The notes beneath the pieces are model-generated. The model made no database searches and had not been told where the DNA came from. It saw nothing but the letters and a program-made list of their open reading frames with translations. A stretch of 64,000 bases of DNA from Harmothoe impar. Its lineage: Eukaryota > Annelida > Polychaeta > Phyllodocida > Polynoidae. Position 1 is the stretch's first letter. Every line of letters begins with the position of its first letter. This document shows positions 1 through 10,224 of the stretch, in pieces. The stretch covers positions 36,916,488 through 36,980,487 of the forward strand of contig OX381721.1 in assembly GCA_947462335.1 (NCBI GenBank), read 5' to 3'. The position numbers and the translations under genes are program-made.

Positions 1-435
1 GTCAATACTCGGCCCCCTGTTAATGCTCATCCCTAAAGGGTTAAAGGGTTGAAAGGTACAGCAGAATGAGACTCAGTAATATAGGATACATAGGATGGAG
101 TTGATACCAATGATAAAGCTACAGGAGTCAGGTATAGTGGTGCATGAGGGGGTCACATCGCTGCAGCAATTCATGTTAAGGCTGTAAACCCTGCAGCGTT
201 TTGGCAAAATCTTTAACCATGCATGAGAATCACGCGAGATCTCGTGCAACATCTTACCCCCTCCCCAACGATCCCGAACCCAGCCCCCCATCCACTGCAC
301 TGTGCATACACCCAGCATAACCATGTGCATGCTAGGGTCCTGGTCAATGTTTAAAGACCGTATGATTCAATATGAGTTTAATCTCTTTATAATAATTTTC
401 AAAATTTGCGCTTGGAGGTTATAGATTCGGTCAAA
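1..435. other. No gene seen; repeat-edge sequence
   Basis: Around positions 30-52 there is an AAAGGGTTAA-type tail that resembles the right end of family E elements, but too little is present to call a copy. The open frame on the minus strand at 73-330 has no recognisable domain and no codon bias I can see. Nothing else supportable is visible. Confidence 0.5.
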
Positions 436-707
436 GATTGCAACCAGTATAGACTGCAACCAGTCATAGACTGCAACCAGTCATAGACTGCAACCCATCA
501 TAGACTGCAACCAGTCATAGACTGCCACCAGTCATAGACTGCAACCAGTCATAGACTGCCACCAGTCATAGACTGCAACCAGACATAGACAGCAACCAGT
601 CATAGACTGCAACCAGTCATAAACTGCAACCAGTCATAAACTGCAACCAGTCATAGACTGCAACCAGTCATAGACTGCAACTAGTCATAGACTAGTCATA
701 GACTGTA
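436..707. repeat. 17-bp minisatellite, about 16 units
   Basis: A tandem array of a 17-base unit reading roughly CATAGACTGCAACCAGT. Units differ by single bases (CAACC/CCACC, CATAG/CATAA) and the last units are degenerate. There is no transposon end on either side. The length is likely polymorphic between individuals. Confidence 0.93.
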
Positions 708-899
708 AACTTGTATCTATTAGGGGAGAGACAGGTATGTGTTGGCTAAGAGTACAGAGGGTAGAGGAACCCGAAAGTTTATTCCATTATAATTAGATAA
801 CTAGTCACTGCATGTTCAGGGTAGTACTAGAGTAGGGTGAGCATAAATAGTAAATACAGCATTGCTCAGCAGGGCCGCATTTATGCAAAGGACAACCTC

Positions 900-1147
900 G
901 ACTCTTTAAGGATGGCATGATGCCCTCATGCATTATGCCCTTGGTTGTCATGATGCATGAATGCGGCCCTGAAGAGTAACTCGCTAGTGCTGAATTCAAG
1001 CATCATGCCATCCCTACGGGGTTCAGACACTCCTGTAGGGTCTGCATGATGCATCAATGCGATACTGGCGAGTCACTTGCCGGGGCTGCATTGGTGCATC
1101 ATGACGACAAATATCATCTTTTAGCCACATCCATCCTTAAAGGGTTA
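900..1147. mobile_element. Family E MITE (TTAA-type, hairpin-rich)
   Basis: The left end CTTTAAGGATGGCATGATGC is the inverted counterpart of the right end, which runs into CATCCTTAAAGGGTTAA. Inside are two hairpins in series. The first has arms ATGCATGAATGCGGCCCT and their complement around GAGTAACTCGC; the second is at about 1045-1102. TTAA at the ends of this and other copies suggests mobilisation by a piggyBac-like transposase, which is inference. No coding capacity. Confidence 0.75.
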
Positions 1148-1156
1148 AGAACTTTT

Positions 1157-1295
1157 GTGAAAGTACTCATTTTCACGCGTTTTTTCGCGGATAAGTGAAA
1201 ATCGGCAAATTTGTGGGTAGAGCATATAAACGTTTTGCAGATTTTTTTTCAAAAGTTGCGATAATATATACCCAGCCAATATAAAGTACTTTTAC
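1157..1295. mobile_element. Small inverted-repeat element
   Basis: GTGAAAGTACT at 1157 is mirrored by AGTACTTTTAC ending at 1295, and the interior is AT-rich with a TTTTCGCGG motif like that of family N. The short arms make this a tentative call. Confidence 0.35.
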
Positions 1296-1448
1296 AGAAA
1301 GTGGCAATTAAGGCTAACTTACCTAACTACACTAATTGACACCTGGTACCGTTGTAGAATCTAATTGCATTCGGTTTGCGAATAATCATGGACCAAGTAA
1401 CCAAACTTCACAGGCTGGGGTAAACATCAGTTCATTGTAATGTAGCTA

Positions 1449-1768
1449 AGGCCAAAAAATATTGTTTCTCATCACCAAGGACTGGAAAATCTGACGTGGG
1501 AGGTTTTTCTCTAATTTGACGGCTAAAATGTATTGATAGGATGATATATGCTTTTTGTGGCCAAGATTCACATGTAGGTTATTTATAATCCACTGCATTA
1601 TTGGCAGTATTAGCTTTAATTTGATATCAAATATGCCAATATTTGTCGATATTTATCATGTTTTTCACCAACAATTTGCAAACAAAGAAAAAAACACCAG
1701 TTTTTCTTAGAACCTGATTGCTATCATGCGTGCGGGTATAAGGAACCTTTATTTTTGAGGGGGCTTAT
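1449..1768. mobile_element. Family K MITE, copy 1
   Basis: It starts GGCCAAAAAATATTGTTTCT and contains CTCATCACCAAGG, the same left part as the copy at 61893. It shares the interior AGCTTTAATTTGATA and the right GCGTGCGGGTATAAGGAACC segment. The right end is degraded compared with the 17869 copy. Confidence 0.7.
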
Positions 1769-2330
1769 ATTACTAAACCTCTGCTTGAGGAGTGTATTGA
1801 CCTTGATCTCTGCAGGCACGTGGATACAACTGTACACTATAGTTATAGGGAGTCACTGAATAGGTTTCATTGATTTCAGACAGTCGTCCTATATTTTCAT
1901 CTCAAAACCATCTTAAGGTAACCTAGTCACCTGAATAGTGTTTATATAATAGTATACTGTTATACAATACATTGCATGATTCTATAGAAAAGAGGAACAG
2001 GGAGACGCTCAGGCAGTAGAGCTGTAGCCTCGTACGTACAGGATCATTCAATCGAGGCCCAGTTGCGCCCAGCTTTTGAACATTTCAACCTCTCCACTGC
2101 TAAAGCAGACATACAGCATATTCTGTCCTGTCCATCTCACACTATGTATATTTAGTGTGGGATGTAAAATATTCATTGCCTCGGTAAAAGTGTAGGGGCA
2201 TGCTTTTACCTTTCGTCACCTCATAGATTCGATCACCATCACTACCCGTGCAATGACCATAGCTGTTAAGTAGGGTGTAAAGCAACCTAACAACCAACCT
2301 CTGGCTTTTACTGTTTTATTCCTCTCTGAT
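1769..2330. other. No gene; possible tRNA-derived SINE relic
   Basis: At about 2001-2072 the plus strand reads CTCAGGCAGTAGAGCTGTAG, then CATTCAATCGAGGCCC. The spacing and sequence resemble a degenerate Pol III A box and B box of a tRNA. No cloverleaf could be closed with confidence, so this is at most a SINE relic. Nothing else is visible in this stretch. Confidence 0.3.
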
Positions 2331-3400
2331 AAGGTGCAGAAAAATGCTGGGTTTGACAAGTATCACCACTCTCCGTGCACAGTCTCAAATAAGACTCTCC
2401 CCAAAGAGTTGGACTTATGGAAATCTTTTGTGCAAAAGGGGAGAAAATAGGTACTCTCCTAGCCTCATCACACAATGCAGTCTCCATACACCAAAAATAG
2501 TTCCCAAGAATATGTCAATTTTGACCATGCAAATATGACCCATAATTTTGTAACTTTTAATATTGGGTTTTCATAGATTCCTTTAAATGTTTCAATTTAA
2601 GGAAATCGAGACGGTAAAAAACCCAAAATGTGTAGTCTAGACCAATAGCTTAACTGTATTATATCAATTGTGTACACATTTAATCCTTCCTTAAAACCAC
2701 ATATTATTTTCGACGCTGGATTTTGACCCACATGTATGTCATACATTGTACCATCTTCAACGAAACTTGATCGGCAATAAAAGCTAAAGTTGTTCAAAAA
2801 AAAAATTTAAAGATCTTTTCTTAACAGCATGGCGTAGGCAAGTGTTCAGTGTTACGGGCTGTGTTTTGGCAGAGACAAGGTTGTTCGGGTACAAACAGAG
2901 GACAGAATCTGCTTGGAGATTGAAGACTCTCCACATACCCAGACGCCACTCTCCCAGCACAGTCTTAAATAAGACTCTGCCAAAACGCTTGGACTTGAGG
3001 AAATCTTTTTTGGAAAAGGGGGTAAAAACAGTACTACTTGTCTGCTCTCCTGTTCCTATCACATACTGTCATTTCCATACAACAAAAATAGTTCCCAGAA
3101 ATATGTCCAATTTCCCCCATAAAACCATGACTAATACCTTTGTAATTTTAAACAATTATACTCCAAACCTTCCTTTAGATAATTGAATCAATTAAAAGTG
3201 TTTATTTCGAAAGCATGGCATAGGCAAGTTTCCAAGGTGATCCACCGGGTTTTGGCAGAGAAGGAAGTAGGGCCGGTGCAAACAGATGACAGACTCTGCT
3301 TGGAGATTGAAGTCTCTCCCCCCCTCCCCAGACGCCTGAGTCCCACACCCACCCCACATCTCACCTGACCATCGTGCACAAAAGGCAGACACAGAAATTA
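2330..3400. repeat. Family V repeat cluster (three partial copies)
   Basis: Two modules recur. One begins GCATGGCRTAGGCAAG and runs through TTTTGGCAGAGA to GGAGATTGAAG (2828-2935, 3212-3340). The other begins CACAGTCTYAAATAAGACTC and runs to GGAAATCTTTTNTG and AATATGTCCAA (about 2378-2530, 2958-3112). TTTTGGCAGAG in the first and CTCTGCCAAAA in the second are complementary, so the modules partly form an inverted pair. Both recur at 19255-19610. The frames at 2842-3186 and 3183-3368 follow the repeat, have no domain and are not called as genes. Confidence 0.6.
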
Positions 3401-3663
3401 ATCAAGGAAAAAACAGGGAGGACATTTTGGCAGCACGACAAAGGCTAAGTGGTTAACCTTGGGGGATGAAAAGAAGCCGCCCGGAGATTAAAATGTCCCG
3501 CTCATTTTGAGTTCCTGTTCGGAAAAAGTTCACAGAAGGCAGGCTTGGGTTGCGGGTCCTTCATATTCCGCTAATATTGGGTTGTCCTGGTCACAGGCCA
3601 TGCAGTGCCCTAACTAGTCCAGCTCAGCCTTCTGCCAGTAAAGGGTGAAGGTCCAGATGGCGT

Positions 3664-3938
3664 CATATAGACCTATGCAGTGAGAAAGGTTGACTTTTTC
3701 ATAATAAAGTTGCGTTTATGTTGGTTTTAGCAGAGTCCTCATGATATTGTCTGTAATGGCAATGTTTACAAGCATCTCATATCAGGAGATTCCCATTGTC
3801 TTTCAAATAGTATTGATTAGAATGCAGGATGTTGAAGTTGTATCTATGCACTCGTCAGTCACACTTCAGAAATAGTCAAAAATCTTATCAACAACTTTGC
3901 TGAAAAGTCATCCTTTCTTGATGCATTGGTCTATAGGA
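3664..3938. mobile_element. Family Y MITE, copy 1
   Basis: Left end TATAGACCTATGCAGTGAGA and right end TCTTGATGCATTGGTCTATA are inverted repeats. The interior CTTTCAAATAGTA and CAGGATGTTGAAGTT is shared with the longer copy at 22667-23201, which carries an extra insertion. Confidence 0.75.
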
Positions 3939-4149
3939 ATACTGCACCAACTGTTGTTATATCTTAAAGTCCAAACCTTTGTGTGTCCAGACAGGCTTGG
4001 CATTTAGATCCTATGCCAAAAATAATTTAACTAATAGATGATGGATTCTCCAAGAGCCAAGTAAGGAGAGACTAGAGAAGGAGTGTGGGGGACTAGAGAA
4101 GGAGAGGACCATGAGGAAAAGCCACATTATTGACTATTGACAATTTAGA

Positions 4150-4990
4150 ACTCGCGCCAAATTAATGACAGGACTGGAGATGTAAGAATCCTTTGACTTC
4201 CGAAACCCAGCAAAATCAAAGTTCAATGCCATACTGGCTGTCAACAGAGCCTTCCTTTTGAAGGACTTGGGAACAAGAGTAGGCAGTGTCCCAGCCTCGG
4301 CCAGTGACCATCCTACCAGTTGGATAGCCTGGGAGCAGGCCGTCATCCGATCTCTCTCTACTTTGATATGTATTGACCAATACACACCAATGTGCGGACA
4401 GGAGCAGGAAACGGAAGCAGAAAGTAGATGGTAAAACTATCATCATACATTCTGGTTCCTGTCCACTGGTTCCAGGCTACCAGCAGGGGTTTACCAGAAC
4501 CAGCAAAATCCCAAGTTTAAGGTAATTTGGCTGTTACCAGAGCTTTCCTTCGGAAGGATCTGGCAACGAGAGTATACCATACACAGCGGAGGGACTTGGA
4601 GCAGTGTTGGTATGTGAGTCCAAGACTGGCACTACCCAGTGGGCACAATATTTAACTCAACGTTGAATCAACATTGCATCAACATTGAATCAACATTGAC
4701 AACCATGTATCAATGTTGACTCAATGTTCTGTGTCCATTGGGTACCTACTCTCGATCCCAAATCCTTGCGAAGGAATGCTTTGGTAACTGCCAAATGTTG
4801 GGATTTTGCTGGGTCTGGGCAACCCCTGCTGGTAGCTTGGAACCAGCGAACAGGAACAGGAAGTGGAACCAGAAAGGCTGATGGTAAATCTACCTAAAAG
4901 TACCATCATACATTCTGGTTCCATTTCCTGTTCCTGTTCGCTGGTTCCAGCCTACCAGCAGGGGTTGCCCAGACCCAGCAAAATCCAAAG
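4150..4990. repeat. Complex inverted repeat with nested MITE
   Basis: A module containing GGTTCC..CTACCAGCAGGGG and CCAGCAAAATCC is present several times: plus orientation at about 4450-4520 and 4917-4990, inverted at about 4745-4900, and a diverged version at 4200-4350. Together they form a large stem around 4635-4742, where a CCCAGTGGGCAC element sits. Open frames here are products of the repeats. Confidence 0.65.
4635..4742. mobile_element. CCCAGTGGGCAC MITE, 108 bp, copy 1
   Basis: Starts CCCAGTGGGCACAATA and ends TGTGTCCATTGGG, a degenerate inverted repeat. The interior is an alternation of AACATTGAATC and its complement. Close copies are at 24973-25081 and at the window's right edge. 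MITEs of this general type are widespread in metazoan genomes. Confidence 0.85.
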
Positions 4991-5512
4991 TTCCGAGAGT
5001 GGGCGCTACCCTGCTGTGTGAAGCACTGCCCCGTAGCCCGCCCCTGTCATGTCAGTGCGGCCCACGCGAGCTGCAGTTGACACAAGGAGGGCCCGGTAAT
5101 TGACAAAGTCAAAGGTTAAAATTCAGCTTGTCAACGTTACAGGTACCGCCCTCCATGCCCGCCTGACAGATCCTTGCTGCTCAACATTGAAACAACATTT
5201 CTCTGTATCCGGAAACAGGTCCCTCCCGATGACTGTGCCTGCTTTTGTGTGCCTACCCCTCCCTGCTTCTGTATTGTTTCTTATTGCTTGCTTTGTCCTA
5301 CTCTCCCAGATCCCTGTGTCTTTATTTCATGTATGCCTATATCTTTCATTGGTTCCACTTAGTCTTCTGTAGATGTGTTTTTGGCTCTAAAACTACTCAC
5401 ACACACATGGAAGAATATCACCTTTAGTAATGACTCGAAGCAGACCGCAGTCGCTGACAGCATCCACACACAGAAGAGAAGTAGAATCACAGTGACAGGG
5501 AGTCTGGACTCA
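4991..5512. other. No gene seen; GC-rich patch
   Basis: 5000-5100 is GC-richer than its surroundings and holds CCGCCC and TCAAAGGTTA motifs, but there is no TATA box, no clear exon and no repeat partner. The pyrimidine-rich frames at 5100-5427 overlap in three phases, as low-complexity sequence does, so none is called. Confidence 0.4.
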
Positions 5513-5652
5513 ATCACTGAGGTTACTCCACGACTCTAAAGTGACTCCAAATCATTAAGGAGTCTTAGAAAAGGAGTCACTATAGAATTATTATAGAGTC
5601 CTGCTAATGTTAGGGATTCCTTTAGAGTCCTGGGGATAGTTACCTCAGTGAT
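5513..5652. mobile_element. 139-bp palindromic MITE (ATCACTGAGGT ends)
   Basis: Left end ATCACTGAGGTTACTCC and right end GATAGTTACCTCAGTGAT are inverted. The interior repeats GAGTC/GACTC. It abuts the family A copy that starts at 5653, so one probably inserted at the edge of the other. Confidence 0.75.
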
Positions 5653-6017
5653 CTACACTGAAAATCCGTAGGTTGAAAGGGTTAGTCAGTACAGACTATC
5701 CTGGGTTAGTCATATGAGTGTTAGTCACAATGGCAAAGTTATATTCAAAAATGACCGAGGGGTCTTTCAGTAGTTGCTATCCTAGGTTTATCATTGGTGT
5801 GTTGTATTTGTATACCACTAGTTAGTGCCACATGTGATGAGCACTCAGTGGCTTCCCTTAGAAATTAAAAGACTAAGCTGGGTTGGTCAGTACCCACCAA
5901 CCTGACAATAGTAACTTACCTAGGTTGGTCTTATAGGGAGCTAGACAATGGCTGACTAGGTTAGGCACTAATGACTTAGAGATTGGTCGTATAGGGAGCC
6001 TAGGAATATCAGTGTAG
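5653..6017 (+). mobile_element. Family A MITE, copy 1
   Basis: Left end CTACACTGAAAATCC and right end GGAATATCAGTGTAG are inverted. The interior has the family blocks GGTTAGTCAGTACAGAC, CACTCAGTGGC and GAGATTGGTCGTATAGGGAG. Other copies are at 22213, 23401 (inverted), 36899 and 40064. No coding capacity. Confidence 0.9.
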
Positions 6018-6451
6018 TCGGGAGTCACAATGATTCTCCTTCTTTTCTCTGTGTAGGTGAAGGTCAAAATACATGTTTTAGATGCCTGCACTACATTGCA
6101 ATAATTCTGCTTTGCTTTCTAAACTTTACGTGAATGCAGCACCGCCCAGCACCATATCAACACAGTGTATGCTCGCTAAAAGTAATGAACCGAGTTTGGT
6201 CAAGAGAGGTATAGCAGTTGTACTAAATCATGAAAATAATGTGAGCCAGTTGAAACCATAAGAAATTGATTCAAACCTAATACCAGTTTAATAAATGTTT
6301 ATATACATTAGCCATCAGTGGCTATAAATGGTCGTACCCAAACAGAGCGGCGCCATCTCTGGCCGCATGGTACCTGGCGTTATGCCACTTATTTATTCCT
6401 GCCAACAGGTGCCCAGACTCCGGGGCTGCGCCATCCGACCAAGTGCAGCGA
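6018..6451. other. No gene seen
   Basis: AT-rich up to about 6340, then a GC-richer stretch with GAGCGGCGCCATC and GGGGCTGCGCC just before the next family E element. I see no exon, RNA gene or repeat end. Confidence 0.4.
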
Positions 6452-6709
6452 TTAACCCGTCAAGTGCTGCTTAGTCTTTCAATGTGTAATCTCCATAGTC
6501 GTCATAATGCATGAATGCAGCCCTGGCGAGTAACCTACCAGGGCTGCATTCATTAATAATGCTGACCCTTCAGGAGTGTATCAACCCCAAAGGGTCAGGG
6601 AAATACCTGATTGCAGTCCTGATGAGTTACTCACTAGGGCTGCATTCACACATTACATCAGCAAATGAGCAGAATGCATTAAAGTACTATCAGGCTCTCT
6701 AAAGGTTAA
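6452..6709. mobile_element. Family E MITE
   Basis: TTAACCCGTCAAG on the left and CTAAAGGTTAA on the right. It contains the diagnostic hairpin ATGCATGAATGCAGCCCTGG / CCAGGGCTGCATTCAT around GCGAGTAACCTA, then a second hairpin near 6605-6655. Confidence 0.75.
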
Positions 6710-6859
6710 AGAGATGTCATGTGACCCTGGGCTATTTGCATTTAGTGCCGCTGTAAAACACACAGAGAGGCCCGAGCGATGAAACCGGAGGCCGCAGTGG
6801 GTACAAGTACATTAGAGGTATACCGCCATTAATCGGACATTCCTCCGGCTCCAACATCA

Positions 6860-7216
6860 GGAGGCTCTTTCAGAAGAGACTCCTCAGTCGTCATAATTGA
6901 ATTTCCGTCAAAACGTGTCCCTATTGTACTTTTGGGTGTTGACGAGTAAGGCAAATTTATGAGTCCTGAGTGGTCGTCAAATGAGATTTGGGGCCATTTC
7001 AGAAACTACACATGTACCTATATATACATATGCATGTTATGACATATATTACTAATGCATATGCATTTGATTTCCATTGACAATTAAGACAAACATGTGC
7101 AATTATGTTTTTTGACGATTTCATCTTCTGAAACACTTTTTACTGGAGGTCATCAAACAGGTTTCATCACGTCACCAGTTCCCTACGACCACGTCAGTTG
7201 TTCTGAATGAGCCTCC
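6860..7216 (+). mobile_element. Family B MITE, copy 1
   Basis: GGAGGCTCTTTCAGAA on the left and TTCTGAATGAGCCTCC on the right form the terminal inverted repeats. Family landmarks are GTCGTCATAATTGAATTT near the left and TCACGTCACCAGTTCC near the right. Five copies are in the window (6860, 28738, 29670, 30425 inverted, 30951). Confidence 0.88.
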
Positions 7217-7354
7217 AGGGATTACTGCAGCTTAGACATCACAGAGCACTGCACAACTACCGGACAAACATTTTGTAATCAGAGATTAAAGCAATTCTTT
7301 TTGTTATTATTTTCCATTATAAATGCTTTTCTCATCTAAATATCATGTAAAACT

Positions 7355-7440
7355 TTGATTTTGATATTCGGTCCTGCAAAAATCTATCTGGTCCTGCAAA
7401 ATTGGCTAGCTGCAGGACCGACTGTCCTGCATGCTGACAT
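7355..7440. mobile_element. Family H fragment
   Basis: CGGTCCTGCAAAAATCTATC, TGGTCCTGCAAAATTGG and GCAGGACCG resemble the interior of the family H copies at 9556 and 50933. Neither terminal repeat is present, so it is a truncated remnant. Confidence 0.45.
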
Positions 7441-7509
7441 TTTTTTCACAAAGATTTCTCACACAGCCCGAGATGCTGTAACAATTCACGATGTACGAAC
7501 AGTGACCTA

Positions 7510-7817
7510 CAGGCTGTGTCTCACGACCTTGAGCCAATGATTTTGTCTCTGACTGGGTTCCGTCTCTGACCAGGTGACGTCTCTGACCAGGTGCCATCTC
7601 TGACCAGGTGCCGTCTCTGACCTGGTGTCAGAAAAAAGGGCTTTTTAAATTTTAACCTGTACTCATATATATAAGGATTTGTAAAAATGTAATGGCAGCT
7701 GTTATGTAATTATTATTAGCCTCCTGCTGTTGGTAGCACATAACTAAACTCCCAAAGTGACATCCGGACAGAGATGGTACCCGGTCAGAGATGGCACCGA
7801 GTCAGAGACACAGCCTA
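7510..7817. mobile_element. Family D MITE (CAGAGA subtype)
   Basis: AGGCTGTGTCTCACGACC on the left and GAGACACAGCCT on the right. Next to each end are subterminal repeats of GTCTCTGACCAGGTGCC, or their complement, about four on the left and three on the right. Arrayed subterminal repeats of this sort are typical of transposase-binding regions. A close relative is at 58690-59031. Confidence 0.85.
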
Positions 7818-8250
7818 CAGCTCAGCCGTTGGACTGATTTCTGTATAACGTGTCTAGAATCTATGGAAGAACTTAGAGCAGATTACTTTTCTCATTTTCT
7901 GTCAACACGGAAGTGGACAGATACAATTTCTGATACCACTGCAGAGAGATGCCATTACAATTTGACCTTTCATAAGTTCATAATTGCTCAGTTATTGGAC
8001 TGATTTCCTTAAAGAGTGTGTATCTGTTATTTCTTATGTCTGTACCTTCTCCACTTCAGCTGCTAAGTTGATGGATCAACCTATAGTGGTGGCAATCACA
8101 CACAGTCTAGCCACCATGATTGATTTGGGGAATCGTAGAAACTTAACCATATCTATTCCTGCCTGTTAAACAGTAGAAGAGTGATGACTGTAATTCAGAA
8201 GAAAAGAGTTGCATGAGCACAACTTGTATGGGTGGGAGATGTTAGATATA

Positions 8251-8502
8251 TTAACCTTTTAAATGGTGCCTAATTATCATAATTATGTCCTTTCTCGTTA
8301 TGGTGCATGAATATAGGCCTGGGAAGTCTACTTTCCAGGCCTCTATTCTCAAACCTGCATTCCTGAACCTACCAAATAGATCAACCAAAGAGGGTCCACA
8401 AGATGCATGAATGCAGCTCTGCAGAGTTACTCACCAGGGTTGCATTCATGGACCATGGCGACCAAAGGGCATAATGCATTAAATCAACTGTGCGGCCCTT
8501 AA
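8251..8502. mobile_element. Family E MITE, first of a dimer
   Basis: Begins TTAACCTTTTAAATGGTGCC and ends CGGCCCTTAA. Hairpin arms lie around GGGAAGTCTACTTTCC and GCAGAGTTACTCACCAGG. Its right TTAA is shared with the next copy. Confidence 0.7.
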
Positions 8503-8750
8503 CCGTTTAAGGATGGTATGATGCCTTAATGAATCATGCCCTTGGTCAGCCTGATGCATGAATGCAGCCCTGGTGAGTAACTCACCACGGCTGCATTCAA
8601 GCATCATGCTGACGCTATGGAGTCGAGACACTCCCGACAGGTCAGCATGATGCACCAATGTAGCAGTGGCGAGTTACTCGCCAGGGCTACATTGGTGCAT
8701 CATACCGACAAATGTCATCTTTTAGTGACATGCATCCTTAAAGGGTTGAA
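8499..8750. mobile_element. Family E MITE, second of a dimer
   Basis: Begins TTAACCGTTTAAGGATGG and ends CATCCTTAAAGGGTTGAA, the last TTAA having decayed to TTGAA. It has two well-preserved hairpins, the second with arms flanking GGCGAGTTACTCGCC. It is closely related to the 900-1147 copy. Confidence 0.78.
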
Positions 8751-9417
8751 GTGTTAAAGGTAATTGTACATCAGAGATAGATGAGGTAATATTGCCTTTG
8801 GCAGGTTGCATCTGTATATAAGGATGTCTCAGTGAAGTGAATCACATCTATCATCATCAGAAGGCTTTAGGTTAGATAAGCCATACATTGCATACATTCT
8901 CTGTTTCCTCTTCTGACTGCTATACACTACACAGCCATGGGTCACCATCTGATGTAAAGTCTGTATGAATAAAGCCAATTTGCCATCAATTGATTGAATC
9001 CGATTCATCAACTAAGCTTCCTCTGAATTAGATCCTCTTTCCCAAAAAAATTATAATGTATTATCAACGATGCAAGCTGTCTGAATCAATTGAAATTAAC
9101 TCCGAAGGATCAATGACACATCTGATAATGTCATTAGTATTGTCTAGCCTCCGCAGTCTGCGTCACATGTTTTAGATACATCAGTCTTAGCTAGTAGACT
9201 TGACAAAGATTAGATAGCACAACCATTGTATAATTAGTCCCAGACATGGCAATTAGCCAAAGCAATGGATTGTCTAGAGGCCTCGGGAAAAACAAGTTAT
9301 CTGAATGGTACACATATCTATTTCTCCCTGTGACAGTGCTGTACTGACTGTGTTCTATAGAGTTATACCCTCCACCGCTCTGTCACGAAATAGACTAGTC
9401 TACACTAATGTTGTATA

Positions 9418-9839
9418 GGGCCACAAAAAAAGGGTTTGTTTCAGGTTACCCGACCGACCATATTGAAATCATTTTTTTACCCATTTATGGTCAATTTTAG
9501 GGTCTTTGGACCGACCGGCTAGTACTTTCATGTTAAAAAAGAAGAAAGTTAAAATCAGTCTTTGCGAAAACATGCAGGACAGTGGCAATGTCCTTCTAAA
9601 ATGCCACTGGTCCAACAGATTCACAGGCATAGCAGGACCGGATGTCCAGTCACATTTTGGGCGCTTCTATACTTAAAATACAGAAATAATCAGATATGTG
9701 GCTATCCGGTCCTCCAAAAATGTAGCCGGTCCTTCAACATCGAAAATTTGTAGGACCAAATGTCCTGTGGGATGAAAAAGTTTTCGCAAAGACTGTAAAA
9801 AAAGAAAAAAATCCGACCTACTGACCCTACTAAGGCCTG
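9418..9839. mobile_element. Family G MITE interrupted by family H
   Basis: The left end GGGCCACAAAAAAAGGGTTT, then CAGGTTACCCGACCGACC, matches the intact copy at 31500-31740. The right part ATCCGACCTACTGACCCTAC is shortened and ends near AGGCCT. A family H element (9556-9795) sits inside. Confidence 0.8.
9556..9795. mobile_element. Family H MITE, 240 bp, intact
   Basis: Terminal inverted repeats CAGTCTTTGCGAAAAC and GTTTTCGCAAAGACTG are perfect over 16 bp. The interior has paired GGACCGGATGTCC and GGACCAAATGTCC motifs. It is nested in family G, so it is younger than that G copy. The frame at 9562-9753 is incidental. Confidence 0.9.
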
Positions 9840-10224
9840 GATGATCAGGCTCTGGGAAAAAAAATCAGTTGTCTCATTAATATAAATATCTACTGCTCAC
9901 TGTAGCATTAACACTGTACTGACCTGCCACATACAGGGCTATAGCGGCAACAGCTCTGCAGCACATTCTGTAGCGAGATGTGGCATTACTGCCTAGGTAA
10001 ATTACCCCCCCCCCGTTAGGATGCGGCCATCTTTATATAACAGTGGATGATGTATGGTAGTTTATGCAGTTGAATAAACTTTAGACTTTTATCTTTATCA
10101 AATACGGCAGCCTCATTGATTTAACCAAGGACACCCGTATTTAACACCCCCGTTAAATAACCCATGGCCGTATTTAACAGCCTGTGATATCATCAAAAAC
10201 GATGGTTTGTTTACATTTGAATAG

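Larger units (their letters stand above)
7840..10060. repeat. Old segmental duplication, block 1
   Basis: Several non-MITE stretches recur in the same order in block 2: 7935-8080 matches 11880-12020, 8765-9440 matches 13095-13680 (shared GATATTGCCTTTGGCAGG-like core and GTATAATTAGT.CCAGACATG), and 9985-10045 matches 14245-14300. The offset varies (3.9-4.3 kb) because different MITEs inserted in each block. No exon with coding constraint is apparent; the frames at 7791 and 7984 are not called. What the ancestral unit was is unknown. Confidence 0.65.

Noticed and set aside
22..52. Right end of a family E element at the window start
   Set aside because: Only AAAGGGTTAA-type sequence is present, too short to distinguish from chance.
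436..707. CRISPR-like array
   Set aside because: Units are contiguous 17-bp tandem repeats without unique spacers, in a eukaryotic context.
2842..3186. 114-codon plus frame as a gene
   Set aside because: It spans two family V modules that recur elsewhere with different reading frames.
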